A stretch of DNA of 64,000 bases from Cristatella mucedo (lineage: Eukaryota; Bryozoa; Phylactolaemata; Cristatellidae), in the NCBI GenBank assembly GCA_009760855.2, contig WPIO01000081.1, positions 699,001 through 763,000 of the forward strand, written 5' to 3'. The notes below the pieces were generated by a model. It saw nothing but the letters and a program-made list of their open reading frames with translations. It did no database searches and was not told where the DNA came from. Shown here one piece after another: positions 9,786-22,022 of this stretch. How positions within the stretch are numbered: the stretch's first letter is position 1; each line of letters opens with the position of its first letter. The translations under genes were made by a program, and so were the position numbers.

Positions 9786-12560
9786 TTACGAGGGCATGAG
9801 GATGCTCTAACCGGCGACGCAGTTCAGCTAGGTACAAAGGAGCCAAGCTGTGAAAGGCCTCGTGGGTCAGCGTACGAACTTTACTCTGTATCCGTTGATC
9901 AATCTGGAGCTATTGAAGTTCCTTCATCAACTAAGACGAGTGGTCAAAATTCTAAGATTGGTTAACTAGCTTTGCAGTCATTTTTATCAGCAGCTGCAGT
10001 GGCCAAGTGGCTTATTTCGGTAGCCCAGCTAAAATTAAATTGCAATAATCTAGCCTAGAAAGAACCAGGGACCTAGTTAATATTTTGCAAGTCACTGAGA
10101 TATACGTTATTTAATCTTAGATGGGCATCTGACTTGATGACTAGCTGCAGAGGCGGTATTCGTGAGAAACTTTCAAAATTTGGGCTGCTGTCAAAGACGA
10201 CACCTTAATTACTGGCAATCGGTGAACGTTTCACAACAGTATCCCCTATTGGAAGAGCATAGTCTTACTCTCAATCGAAGAGCTTTGGATGTCCTACGAA
10301 TAGCAGTTCATCTTATCATCGTTAAGTTTAAGGAAATTGGTCAATATCCAGGATCAAACATCTGCAAGGCAAGAATTTAGTGCATCCGTTGATGCAGGAT
10401 ATTCCGACGTTTCAAACAACGAATACGGTTGATTACCGTCAGTATAAAAGTGATCGTTGATTCCATGGGCCTGATTCACATTTTCCAGAGTTTCATTGTA
10501 AACGGAGAACATTAAAGGGCAGAGAATGGAACCTTGTGGAACTCCACTGGTGACTGGTCTGGGGGGTGAGACCTGACCCCACAAGACACGGATTAATCAC
10601 TGCCGGAAAAGTACGATTAGAAAAATTGCTTTGCTTGCCAGCCCGAACGTTGTTCATAATTGCTGAAGCAGGTTATAGTTATCAGTAGTGCCGAAACCAG
10701 GTGATAGATCCAGCAGTGCTATGGCAGAGATATTTCCGTCATCGTTGCTGCATACGATGTCATTGGTTACATAGAGGAGATCAGGTTTAGTGCAGAGATG
10801 TCGCTTAAAACCCAACTGAAGTTTTTCTGATAATCCATTCTCTTCAATGTGACCTGCAAGCGGCTTAGCGACAACTTTTCAAGAATATTTGGCAAGAAAG
10901 AAAGAAGGGAAATAAGCGATAGTTTGCAAGGACCTCTGTATCTAATCCAAGCTTTTAAGGTGTCGGTATACCAATCGCCTATTTCAAGGACTTAGGTACA
11001 ACCCTCTTTTCCTGAGAACCATTGCAAATATCAATTATGGCTGGGCTAAGTTTATCGGCGAGTGGAGACCGCAGAGGGCAAAGGGCAAAGGGTCGTCAAG
11101 AGATGCGATCTTTTTACTAGACTTTGTTACGGTAGCCACATCTCCCGCAAAAACCTTGCAAAATCTCTTAAGGAAGTTCATAGGTTGCGATGCAACAATT
11201 GCTCAAGTCGGAGGGGGCTTTATGGCGGCACGAATATGCGCTTTTTTTAGTGGAGAAGTTTGCAAACATGTCAACCTAGCCACTAATATCTGGGGAGTGA
11301 GACCTCTCAGAACTGGCGACCAACTCGTTTACCGTCTTATAAACCTGTTTTAGGTCTGACTGGCAGAACTTCGGTTTTCGAGGGGAAAAAGAACACCTGC
11401 CTTTAGTAAGCTTCCGGGTGTTGACTCTAAGGAAGCCTTTGAAATTAACTAAATCGTCATCAGACCAAGACTTCTTAAAGCAGCGTTCCAGCCTGCGCTT
11501 AACACTGCGTATCTTGAGAAGTTTTTTCGTCAATTAAAAGAAATCTTTACAACTCGGCACACGGACAGAATATATGGGAGCATGCTCGTCAAGAGCACTC
11601 CTAAGTTTCATATTCTTGTATCAGTGAGGGTATCTAGGCTGTCGGCCGAGCCTGGATGCAGCTCAAAAAGACCTGCCTCACAGACAGATTTCACAAATTT
11701 TTTCGACTATTCAAGTCGCCAGGAAAACTTGACGTTAACAAGAATTTACACCGGAACATGGTAATGATACAATAACATATAAATGATACAGAGCATTGAT
11801 CCAAGATGGATGGTCAGCGGCCACACCTCTTTGACAATGGGGCAGACATCCTCCTTAGTGATAACGAGATCAGGATATGGAAGATATGACTGGTATTGTA
11901 ACGTGCAGGACTAAACCAAAGTTCTCCAGACAGTCAAGAAATGAGCGGACCTGGCTTTTGCTACCTGAACCATGGAGTGCAGTGCCAGCGGTTCTCAGGA
12001 TGAGAGGCGCTCGAGAAGGATTTGATCAAACGCTGCCGTAAGAAAACGCAGAGAGACCTTATCTTTTACCCTTACCTTAAGTTTACAGTGCTGAAAAGTT
12101 TGTTGTACTCCCGAAACCATTCTGACTCTGCTGAGTAATTATGTCTAAATCGGACGAGAACTTTTGTCTTTCAATGTTAAAGTGTCGCTGGTTTGCTATA
12201 ACTCGTTCCAGTGTTTTTAATAGGAGCTTTAGAAGGGGGACTGGGTACAGGTTGTTCAAACTCTCTTAGTCTAGTGTTGCTTTCTTAAGTAGTGGTCCAA
12301 ATACAACCTTTTTAAAAGGTGTTAGGACATTACCTGAAGCTAAGGACATTTTTATTATGTTATCTATGCATTGCAGCAGCATATCTACGCACCGTAGAAG
12401 TAGGAAATTGGGAATGTGGTCTAGAGCATTAGTAGTCTTTTTTAATTGGGAGATTATATTCAGTATGCCGTCACTCGTGATCTTCTTGAATGCATACTTA
12501 AAGATGCTGCATGGAATAAAGGTACAGGATTGCAAAGGGGTGCTGCTATCCTAGGCATGG
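9786..12560 (-). repeat. LINE family B, longest copy, decayed
   Basis: Read on the - strand from 12560 down. LKKTTNALDHIPNFLLLRC and FKKVVFGPLLKKATLD (12270-12530) form the RT entry block. The linker block with SVKRRLERCFKKSW (11280-11530) should lie 5' of the RT entry block but is found 3' of it, so the copy is rearranged or composite. ALLDLSPGFGTTDNY lies near 10700, SGVPQGSILCPLMFSVYNE and HFYTDGNQ lie at 10430-10560, and the 3' C-terminal blocks follow at 9790-10080. Many stops break it. The catalytic YADD-like box is degraded to YTDG. Confidence 0.7.
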
Positions 12561-12927
12561 ACTCTTTGATCTGGTCTATGTTGCTGACAAAAAAAGTGGG
12601 GGAACGATCTCTAGATCGTTTCAATGATCACTAGGTAACGAGCTAACTTGGAAGTGGTAAAGTAGACAGTTAATGGTAGACATTAGCATGTTTGGGTTAT
12701 GAATATGTGATTCAAAAATATTTTTATAGAGGCTAGACTTGGCTTTTACTAATATTGATTTGTATGATATGCAGCCGACTTCGTATGCCTGTCGCTGGAC
12801 ATTCAGTCCTTATATTGTGTGCATGCTTTCTCAACCTTGCGATTAGTAGACCTACCTAGTCCAATGTCTGAGGCAACCCGCAGGACGTCTGAGTGTGGGC
12901 GCACAAGGGCACACAGTAAGCGCTTAG

Positions 12928-13105
12928 AGTTGCAATGGCTTACTAGGTAAGGCGGTTGCTTTTCACGACCTTGACTCCGAGGTCATGGGTTCGAATTCTG
13001 CGGTGGGCGATCCTTTATTGCCACTGCAAGCGGTGGTGATAGCCGTAAAGGCTCTTCTGTCGCTATACAAAAAGAGGCTGTTAAATCAGCTAGTACCTCT
13101 TTTTA
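12928..13105 (+). repeat. tRNA-derived SINE, family I
   Basis: A box-like region (TGGCTTACTAGGTAAGG), B box GGGTTCGAATTC about 50 bp on, a body with GCGGTGGGCGATC, and a 3' end GGCTGTTAAATCAGCTAG. The same unit recurs at 15745 and 37580 (+) and at 44082 and 47383 (-). Confidence 0.8.
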
Positions 13106-14430
13106 GTCAGAGGTGCCAGCTTGTCAAGCGGTGCTAGCTTGTATTGTGTTGTAGCGTTCCATTAATTATTACAGGTCGGAAGAGGAACTGAGCAGTAGGG
13201 GCAAAGACGATGTTTTTGAGCGTACAACATCCACGGCAAGGGTCATAAGGATATTACGACTGACAGATGATTCTAGCTTCAGGGTAGGGCAAGCACTGTA
13301 AAATTAATAAAAATCTGCATGAACTCAGATTTACATACTATGGTAATAATATGGGATGATAGCATACATTGTAGGATTATATTTGAACGATTATGTGATC
13401 GTTGCTGCAAGTAGAACGATGCAACGGAGCCACATTAGAAATGGGTCGATCAGTGCACGACATTCGGCGCTTATGGCATCAGTTAACTAGTCAAAATGAA
13501 TTCAAATCGCGCAGTAAATGGAAAGACCAACTTCTTGCACTCAGAATAGAAATGAGATAAGAGAAATCTAGATAGAGGAGGCATTGGTACTTGGGAGCGA
13601 TAGATTGCAGCCACAATTGGCAGCTTGCTGTAGGATGAACTCAAAATAAAATAGTCGAAAGACTGATTCTATGGGACTAGAAATGGTTGAAAATTAGAAA
13701 TGAACGTAAAACAATAGTAACTCCACCATTAATTTTTACTGATCTATGGGTACTAAAAAACGAGAAACCTGGCGGACTGACGCCAGCTGTGGTCGGGTTC
13801 GTTGGGTTCATTCGGATATCTTTACCTACTAGGGGGTTTACCAACATCCCGAAGCTCAAGCCTCAGCCGGCTTGGCGGACGTGGCCCGGAAGCACGGACG
13901 AAGGGCAAGAGATTGAAGCGTTTAGATGTCCATAGGCACGTAATGCATTACGTGCTACGGTCAAACAACAAACAGACACGCTTTAAACTCCGTATACGAT
14001 GTTGGCGAGAACTTCAATTTTCGGAACTGAATTCTCCAAAGGACAAGCGAGAGTGTAGTCGTGTGCTTTTTGCGGGCAGGCTAAACATGGATGAGTATGT
14101 TGCAGGATTTCCGTAGGCCCAATCGTATAAAGATACTTATGTTTGTGGTGCGGCTAGCAGGGCCAGGCGAATGAGGTTGCGCAATGTGAGGCGTGGCTTA
14201 GGCAGGACGTCACTGAAGGGAAGCGGCTGAATCCGATCAGCAGTTCATCATCATCTAGTTCATCTCGGTCTGTAACTCCGCAAACCCGCAAAAACTAACT
14301 GAGTGCTACGCATGAAAGATTTCTCTAGCACACTCAGAGTCTGTGCAGCTTTCGGTATTCTGGCACACTGACTTCATAAAAGCTTATTCGCTGCCAGCTT
14401 CATCTCAAGTTTTCTTAGGATTCAATTCCA
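13106..14430. other. No gene recognised
   Basis: Ordinary mixed sequence. Short ORFs on both strands overlap near 13690-13935 and none resembles a known family. Confidence 0.4.
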
Positions 14431-14434
14431 ACTA

Positions 14435-14530
14435 ATTATATGTGTGTGCGTGTGCGTGTGCGTGTGCGTGCGTGCGTGCGTGCGTGTGCATGAACGCATG
14501 CGTGCGTGTGAGTGTGTGTGCATATGTGTG
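14435..14530. repeat. (TG)n/(CG TG)n microsatellite
   Basis: TGTGTGCG and TGCG alternation over about 95 bp, directly beside the ATT tail of a LINE-A copy. Confidence 0.9.
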
Positions 14531-14534
14531 TGAA

Positions 14535-15515
14535 TGTATAAAATAATAATAACACATTTGTATAGCACCCTCAGAGAACTGAATCTCTTTCTAGGCACTT
14601 TACATATCTGTGTAGAAAGCATTACCATGTGATTGGTGGTAACATCCGCAAGCAGCAGGCGTAGTGTATTGAGGTAAATGCACATGGAGACCAAAACGTG
14701 AAGACCTACAAAATTCTGTAATAAACATGTGCGTTTTAAGCTTCTTTTTGAATGTCGTCATGTAAGGGATGTTGTGACGTGCGTCGATAGTGAGTTCGAG
14801 GCTATGAGAGCATAAGAACTAAAGGCACGGTCTCCAATGATTTTGAGGTTCGTACATGGTATAGCTTTAGCTATAACTATAGCTATAGCTAAACGATTGG
14901 AGTCATGACAGCGGGTTGCACGATTCTTCCCCCGATGGGAGAGTAGTTATGATAACAAGTAGGCTGGAGACAGAGAATGAAGAAACCTAAAAATTAAGTG
15001 ACAGAACCTTGAAGTCGATGCGTTGCTTGACTGGGAGCAAGCGCAGGTCAGCGAGAAGTGGTGTGATGTGGCAATAGGGATGCACACGACAGACGAGCCT
15101 AGCTGTAGAATTTTGCCCCACCCGGTCGGGCCCGGTTGCACACGCAGGGAGACCAGCAAGCATCGAGTTACAGAAGTCAACACTGAGTCACAAATGCATG
15201 GATCAATTTGGACGTAGTATCCCTGTCTAAGCAACCCCGAATTTTTTCAATGTTATGTTGCTGAAATTAGGCCGACTTGACTGTGGAGCTGATGTGGTCG
15301 TCTAACCAGAGGTCACTTTGGACAATGACACCTAGATTATGTGCAGGTTCAACAGGAGAAATGCTCGCAGAGCCAATTTTGAGACTTGGCCATTCCAATT
15401 TCTGAATCACACTTGGTTTGCCCATAACTAGTAAGTTGGTTTTTTGTCATTAAGTTTAAGAAAGTTTGCTGCCACCCGTGTGCTTATGTCATCAATACAT
15501 GCAGCAAGGGAGTTC
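14535..15515 (-). repeat. LINE family A, decayed copy
   Basis: Reversed tail and stem-loop near 14560-14610, then - strand C-terminal blocks with many frameshifts, up to the MAANSLKLND-like block. A local GCTATA duplication lies at about 14860-14890. Confidence 0.8.
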
Positions 15516-15744
15516 AGAGAATTCGACTGCTGGAGGCCTGGGATGATCTATACGAGAATGTTCATCTGTCAACCGTACGTCTCGTATTATGTATTAAGCA
15601 CTCTTGTTTTGCAGTTCACAAGCAGCACATATCAGGCTTGCTAAAAATGTAGCGGTCCTCGAGACCGAAGCACTGGCATTAAAAAGATTTCTAATATGAT
15701 ATAACTTAGTGTAACTTTAATGAGTGATAATACGGTAGGTAAGG

Positions 15745-15905
15745 TACACTAGGTAAGGCGGTTGCTTTCACGACCTCGGTCCTGCGGTCGTGGGTTCGAT
15801 TCCTGCGGTGGGCGATTCTTTATCGCCACTGCAAGCGATGGTGATAGCCATAAAGGCTCTTCTGTCACTATACAAAAAGAGGCTGTTTAATCAGCTAGGA
15901 TTTAT
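15745..15905 (+). repeat. tRNA-derived SINE, family I
   Basis: GGTAAGGCGGTTGC head, B box GGGTTCGATTCC, the shared GCGGTGGGCGATTC body and GGCTGTTTAATCAGCTAG end. Confidence 0.8.
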
Positions 15906-16159
15906 TTTTATTTAATACGGCAGCTACTTTGAAAACGGTAGCGATCAATGCTCTGATTCCTTGCTAGGACCCTATTGCATATATTTGCCGGTCTGGGTGG
16001 ATTTTTAAACGTTGCTCTATGCTAGTATCCTAGGACGAGTGGACGAAGCGTTTTAGCAGCCTGCTCGTGGTCGCTCGTAGTTGACACTAACGCATTTATG
16101 TCAGCAGATAATGCCGCCATGCCAAGTTCTAACTATATTCAAACCCCCACTTGCCTGCT

Positions 16160-16640
16160 GCGGAGTTTTGCATGCATTCGACGCGAACACTGCTACCTAC
16201 GCCCTTAGGAATTTGACCATACCTTACCCGTGGATAATCGCCGACATGGGATATAACTGCTTAGCGTCTTCCAATTACCGCGAGAGCAAGATGCGACCAA
16301 CACGGTGAGCATTTGCCTATCTCACCTTTCTGAGCGTGTTACTGATTAACCTACAGCTTATTGTCCTTACGGATAACTTTACCTGCGATTTTATGCGAAA
16401 AGGTCCACGATGTTGACGTGAGAGTCGGAAACAATTCAACGAATGCCAGGGGATTTTTCACGTCCTCGTTATGTGCGCACAGAAGTGGTGCCATGCAAAA
16501 CTACCAAAGGTGCCAAACGCTGGCGCTTGCCACCTGCCACTGATTGGGCGATTGTCGCTCTTCGGCAGTGCAGGCATCTCAATTGGAAATCACTTGGATC
16601 TGAGCGAAATGGTTGTCAATAGATCTTTGCTTCAGTACCC
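16160..16640 (+). pseudogene. F-type lectin pseudogene (relative of the gene at 1000-3836)
   Basis: Two exon-like blocks mirror the intact gene. Block 1 (about 16160-16302) has CCGVLHAFDANTATYALRN then PWIIADMGYN, paralleling CCRPAYAFDG..WVVVDLGWQY, and ends at a GTGAGC donor. Block 2 (about 16414-16640) has HDVDVRVGNNST, GFFTSSLCAH and, after a one-base frame change near 16535, GRLSLFGSAG and NHLDLSEMVV, paralleling GRYVSFQV..LNLAEIGVYG. The frameshift and a TGA make it non-coding as read. The short intron (about 110 bp) differs from the 2.4-kb intron of the intact gene. Confidence 0.65.
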
Positions 16641-16649
16641 CTAGGCTTA

Positions 16650-18765
16650 GAGGGCATAATTAAGTATGTAACTCAAGACGCCTCGTGAGAGTACCAGACT
16701 CATTCTACCAGTCACTTCGTCTTGCTAAATGCTTCATATCTGATGATCCATCTCGGAATACAAATTATTAGCCAGTCGTGCTCATTTTCTGGTTTAATGT
16801 CATAGACACTACCAAATTTTGACATCCCCTCGGCTTTGAGAAATAAAAAGACTTGTATTTGTCTAAGCGTGACTATTTTAGATGTAGGTTCAATGTTTCA
16901 ACGCTATGACAATGTTGGCATCGCCTGTTCTCGCTAAAATAAATCCTGGGTCCTGTCAGCTGCTAGAACTGAATACGATGCACTCTGTCTTACCTTAATA
17001 AGCTCTTATTAAAAAAATGTTAATGCAACGAATTGCATACATAAGCATATATTTTGTGGTCTATAGCTTACTTGACTTGCAACGAACCTGCACTTGTAGG
17101 AAAAATCAATGCTAAGCCTCCTTACGACGTCCAGGGCATGCACCTGCACCGGAAATTGTTCTGGATTTATTCTCAGCCAAAAAGAAGTTCGTGGTTAATA
17201 TACGCGCAGATTGCATTTTGAGTTGTCAAGCAACAAAACTGCAACGATCTTACAAACTTAAGCCAGAGATACCAAGCAGCGATTACATCCACTTAAGCGT
17301 GAAAACTCTGTTGTCGCCGAAGATTGACGCAATACATGTACGGTGCAAGTAGCGAGTTTCGGAAGTCGGGATGCCATGAATGCGTTGATCGGCTTAGCTG
17401 TGGTGTCTTTATACGGACAAGTCCGAATTGCTTGTACTATCTTATGTAGCTGTTTTTGAATAGGCTTGAAATTATTGAGTATATTGAATAGACTTGAAAT
17501 TGGGGCAGATGTTCTCGCCTAGTGAAGAGTCATTTTTGAAGACGTCAAGACTCCATGCATGCGCTACTATAGCATGCTGATCGAACCGACTTAGTTTGTT
17601 ATACTTTCCATTTTCTACGGTATTAATTGGGTTTCCCCTAATATAAAACTAGTTGTTTCACTATGTGTAAATTGTCCTGTCATTCAAGTGAAAATGTCAG
17701 CAATGCATGCTGCAAGGGATTTAAGAGAGTTTGATGCGATGGAAGTATGTGAGAGTTCAAAGCACTGGTACAGCTATGCGTCGTCTGCTTAGGCTTTTAA
17801 ATCAGCTAACCTTTACTGAATTGTGAGAGAAAGTTTGGTCTTCCGTTAGCCAATCCAAGTACTCACTCCACTGTAGCGCCATAAGTCTAATCAGTTTGAC
17901 CCCTCTCTGCGGCAGACGCATGACAGCCCGGGCTTACATTTATCCTCAAATTCTTTCAAATGAGCCAAGCTTTCAAACGTGCTTTTTAAAGAGTTTTATA
18001 ACGGCACCCCGAAAAAGGGCGCCGGACAAAAGCGCTCAGCTATAATATTTACATTTAATTATATGATATAATTGATTTAACTGGCTTGCTGTCTTCCCAA
18101 TAGATTACTATTATATCAAACAGAAACAATAATCGCATTTTACCGTTGCTGTGTAAGTAATAACAGTGCACCCAGTTTCGTCATGCTTTAATAGTGCAAA
18201 CTCTGAATCCGATAAATATCGTGTCATATTTTTAGAAAGCCGGTCAGACCTCATGTTTAAGCATCTTTACGGGAGAGAAGCTAGTTATATGCTTGTTTCA
18301 TCTCGGGCAGAATCTGTGGCATAAGGTTCAGGATTTCAATCCTGCCACAGAATGTCGTTACGGCGAAAATCTGCGAATGAATCGCAAAATAATTTTAGAG
18401 CTAAGATTCGTTTCTGTAGCGTATGTTCTGCTGCTTTCGATGAATTGACCGCTGGCTGTCCTTCCCTGTTGGCACCATTGATCAACTAGTAGTAAGACAT
18501 AGGCATCGACAGACAGCTAAGAGGTCATTACGCAAATCCAGATTTGATTTGCGAATGTTGAATATTTGGGGTACCAAGAATAACTGCGATACCGCTGCCG
18601 TTATAGCAATAAGCATCAGACCTTTGCGGCCTCTTATTGCAAGTTATACAAAATGGCTTTATGGGTTTAGCCAGCACATCTCATGCAAATGCACTTGTGC
18701 GTTCTAGTACGATATGGCCTCAAAGGCTTACTTAAATAGGGATACTAAATTCAGATGGTTTCATT
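16650..18765. other. No gene recognised
   Basis: AT-leaning sequence. Around 17350-17720 faint resemblance to the - strand LINE 3' half remains (TGGTGTCTTTATACGGACAAG, TCATTTTTGAAGACGTCAAGA), so an ancient LINE is likely. Confidence 0.35.
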
Positions 18766-18769
18766 AGTT

Positions 18770-19985
18770 TTTAACATACCGTCTCGATTTCTGCAGTGCA
18801 CTGAATGCTGGTCTACCGGCCTGTGCAATCAGGCGCTTAGTGCAAAACCCTGTAGCTAGGATTGTCTGTCGTGAGCGTTGCTGTTACCACAACAGATCAC
18901 TTTTCGCCGACCTGCACCGGCTCTCAATCAAGACGCATCGACTTCAAGGTTCTGTCACTCACTTTTAGCTTCCTTTATTGTATGGCTCCGCGTGCCTTTC
19001 AGATCTACTCCCCCACCAGGCTAAGCATTGTAACACCCACTTTTCTGAATCTAATCATTTGTCCATACTTCGTACAAATCTCAAATCCTTTGGAGACCAC
19101 GCCTTTAGTTCGCATGCTCTTAAAGCCTGAAACTCACCTCCGACTGGAGTCACGGCATCCCAGTCTTGACGACGTTTAAAAAGAAGCTAAAGGCACATCT
19201 ATTTATCTAAGCATGTAGTGGGTGTGTACGATTCACTTTTAGGTCCCTTCATTCTATGGCTCCAGCCTATCTCTCAGATATACTACCCCATCAGGCCAAG
19301 CATCGTACCACCCGCTTTTCGGAATCCAACAGTCTAGAAATACTTCGTACAAACCTTAAATCCTTTGGAGACCGTGCATTTAGTTCTTATGCTCCCACAG
19401 CCTGGAACTCCCTTCCGACCTGCGTCAGAACATCCCCTGACCTGACCACATTTAAAAGGAACCTAAAAACACACCTATTTAGGACAGCATTTAGCGGGTC
19501 CCTATGATTGGTCCTTGATATGCTTATGCGTGCTGACACTGTGCATGCTGCCACTAACCACATTCGCATGCTGACCCTGTGCATGTCACCCCTAACCATA
19601 TTATTCATTTTGTTTGTTTTTCAAGCATGATTTTACTTACCATTCAATTGCATTTCACTTTGCAGCAAATGTAATGCGCCTAGAGAGCGATTAAATTCTC
19701 TGAGGGCGCTTTATCAAGTGAATTATTATTATTACGATTCGTCATTTGTGTGCTTATGCGTGCTGACACTGTGCATGCTGCCACTATTCATATTCGCATG
19801 GTGACCCTGTGCGTGTCACCTCTAACCAGGTTATGCTTGCTGACATTGAGCATGATACTGCTTATCATTCAAGTATGCTTGCCTTGCAGCATATCTTAAG
19901 TGCCTATATGATATTAAATCCTCAAATGGCGATATACGAATACAGTATTATCATTACTGTTATTATTATTATTATTATTATTACA
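18770..19985 (+). repeat. Three successive LINE family A 3' fragments
   Basis: Copy 1 at 18770-19225 ends without its tail. Copy 2 at about 19226-19735 keeps an intact 83-codon end, from MAPAYLSDILPHQAKH to FKRNLKTHLFRTAFSGSL, plus stem-loop and tail. Copy 3 at 19736-19985 is 3' UTR and tail only. All are in the same orientation, head to tail. Confidence 0.85.
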
Positions 19986-19989
19986 GCCG

Positions 19990-22020
19990 ATTGATATTTA
20001 TACCAGCACTTAATGGGTGCTTTCTTCAGTTCCTTATCGTCGGAGTTGTGAGAATTTTCACATATTGAGAGGTGTTGGGCTAAACTTGGTCTAAGACGAG
20101 GACTGGATGAGTGTTCAGCAAGCTAAGAAAAAATTCGGAAACTGTCTATTACAATACCATTAAATATTAATAGGAGCTCTGTTCTTTAAACCTCTGTTAA
20201 TGTATTCTTAATGATTGAATCATGCAAAACATTGGACAGATCATTATTTGCTTTGCCTGCTCACCTACAATAGGAAACTATGGTTATCTGTCTTCGGTTA
20301 ACGATAACGTAAGAGAAGCAGTGCAGGATTAAGCTCGAGCATGTGTGGTAACTTTAAGCCGCCACTGGATAGCCAAGCGTTGAACGCTACTGGGGGCGGG
20401 AGTAGTCACGAAAGCTCAACCAGTGGAGTAGACCGGTAACCCGGAGGTTTTGACAAGAGGATAAGCCGATGATTGTGAGCATCGCGATGTACTATTATGT
20501 ACAAGCTAAATTATGGCACAAATTATTACCTCGATATTAAATAAGGCATAGTCCTGACCGAATTCGCTCCCTTGGAGCAACAGTCTGCCGGTCGGTGAGT
20601 CCTATCGCTGAGGGCAAGCTGATATAAGCCTGTCAACGAGTCGGCTGGAAGTCACATCATGTCGTACCAGTCGCAATATGCAGGCTTATATCAGCTACTG
20701 TTGAATCAGTCACTGTGCTTTTCCTAGTGCGGTATAATATCGGAAGCAGTGCAGAAGTGCAGAATATCGAGCGCCTTGTTGTGATCGTCGTCGTAGTGAG
20801 AGCTTCGGGTCTTTGCACATTGCACGTGTTGTGCAGCGAACTGGTAAGAGTCAGGGGGCATAACAGCCTCCAGTTTTTAGGCCGGAAGCCACTTTACAGT
20901 TAAGCATTCCTTAGATTTTAAGTATTGCACAGGCGGCGAACAGACAGTAATTGTGATTATGACACTAACACGAAATTATGTTTATACTGTAGTTGCAGCA
21001 GGCGATACCATGTATCATTCTATATTTGATATCCGTCTGATATCCGCCAATCCAAACATTTCATTTCAGAAAGCAGCTACATATATTTAAAAAACTAAGC
21101 AATGTTTTCAGAGTTTGAGCTGTCGCGACATAAAATCTCCTCTATTTAGCTCAAATTTTAAAAATGAATAATTTCCTGTAAAGTTCAGCCAATTTCAAAG
21201 TGAGCATTAAAGCCCAGTGCTTTTTATGATGCTGTAAAGAGGTCATGAATTGCTTGATGACAAGATATGTCTTGCCTACGAAAGTAGCACACCATTCGTA
21301 TACCTACCTGCACCTGTAAGGGATCAATACGGCTTAGTCGATAGTTGGACCTTTTTACACAGTAAGCTGGCGTGGCTTTTATCTTGCTTTCCTTCATCAC
21401 AGAAGGAACTGTGTGAGGCTGCTGAGGAAATGTGCTGAGGCTGCCGATCGATCTTCGGCCTCTCACACCAACAGTCGAGGTCTCAAATACACAAGTGAGA
21501 CGATTGCAAAAATATTCTCACCAAAGCACATGAACAGATAAATGGAAATTATTGTATTTTTAAGAGACCTGCCTGTGAGCAGAAGCTCTGCGTCGTCATA
21601 ATGCAGCAGTCTAAGCAGGCCAAAACGCCAAATTTTGATCAAGCAAGAGCTGATGAAAAAAGCTGGTTCTACGAAAACACAGCTAGTACAGTATGAAGGG
21701 TTAGTTCTACGAAAGTCTAGAAAAATGAGAGCATCTCAAAAATAACATATCCCATCCTGAGCTCACAGAGCAAGCAAAGTAGAAAGAATAAAACCAAATC
21801 ATTGCAGATCAAATAATTGCTGCAAGCCTGATTTGGGAGGAAATTTGAATGTTGATTGCTCAAGAGTGATAAAAAGATCGCCAGACGGCATCAGCCGACA
21901 ATGCTAACGTAACTTCCCAGGCTCTTGCATCTGCAATTTAGCAGGCGGAACTAAATCTTTTCCCGGACATCTGAGTGTGTTTAACAAATTCTCTGCGGAT
22001 GTCGACGAGCAGACGCTGTC
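19990..22020. other. Intergenic, no gene recognised
   Basis: No LINE signature and no defensible exon between the LINE cluster and the 3' end of the Sel1-repeat gene. Its 3' UTR probably reaches into the upper part, but I did not find a clear - strand AATAAA close to the stop. Confidence 0.4.
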
Positions 22021-22022
22021 AA

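Noticed and set aside
12945-13000. Functional tRNA gene
   Set aside because: A and B boxes are present, but the sequence does not fold to a full acceptor stem, and the unit recurs with a shared 3' body, so it is a SINE.
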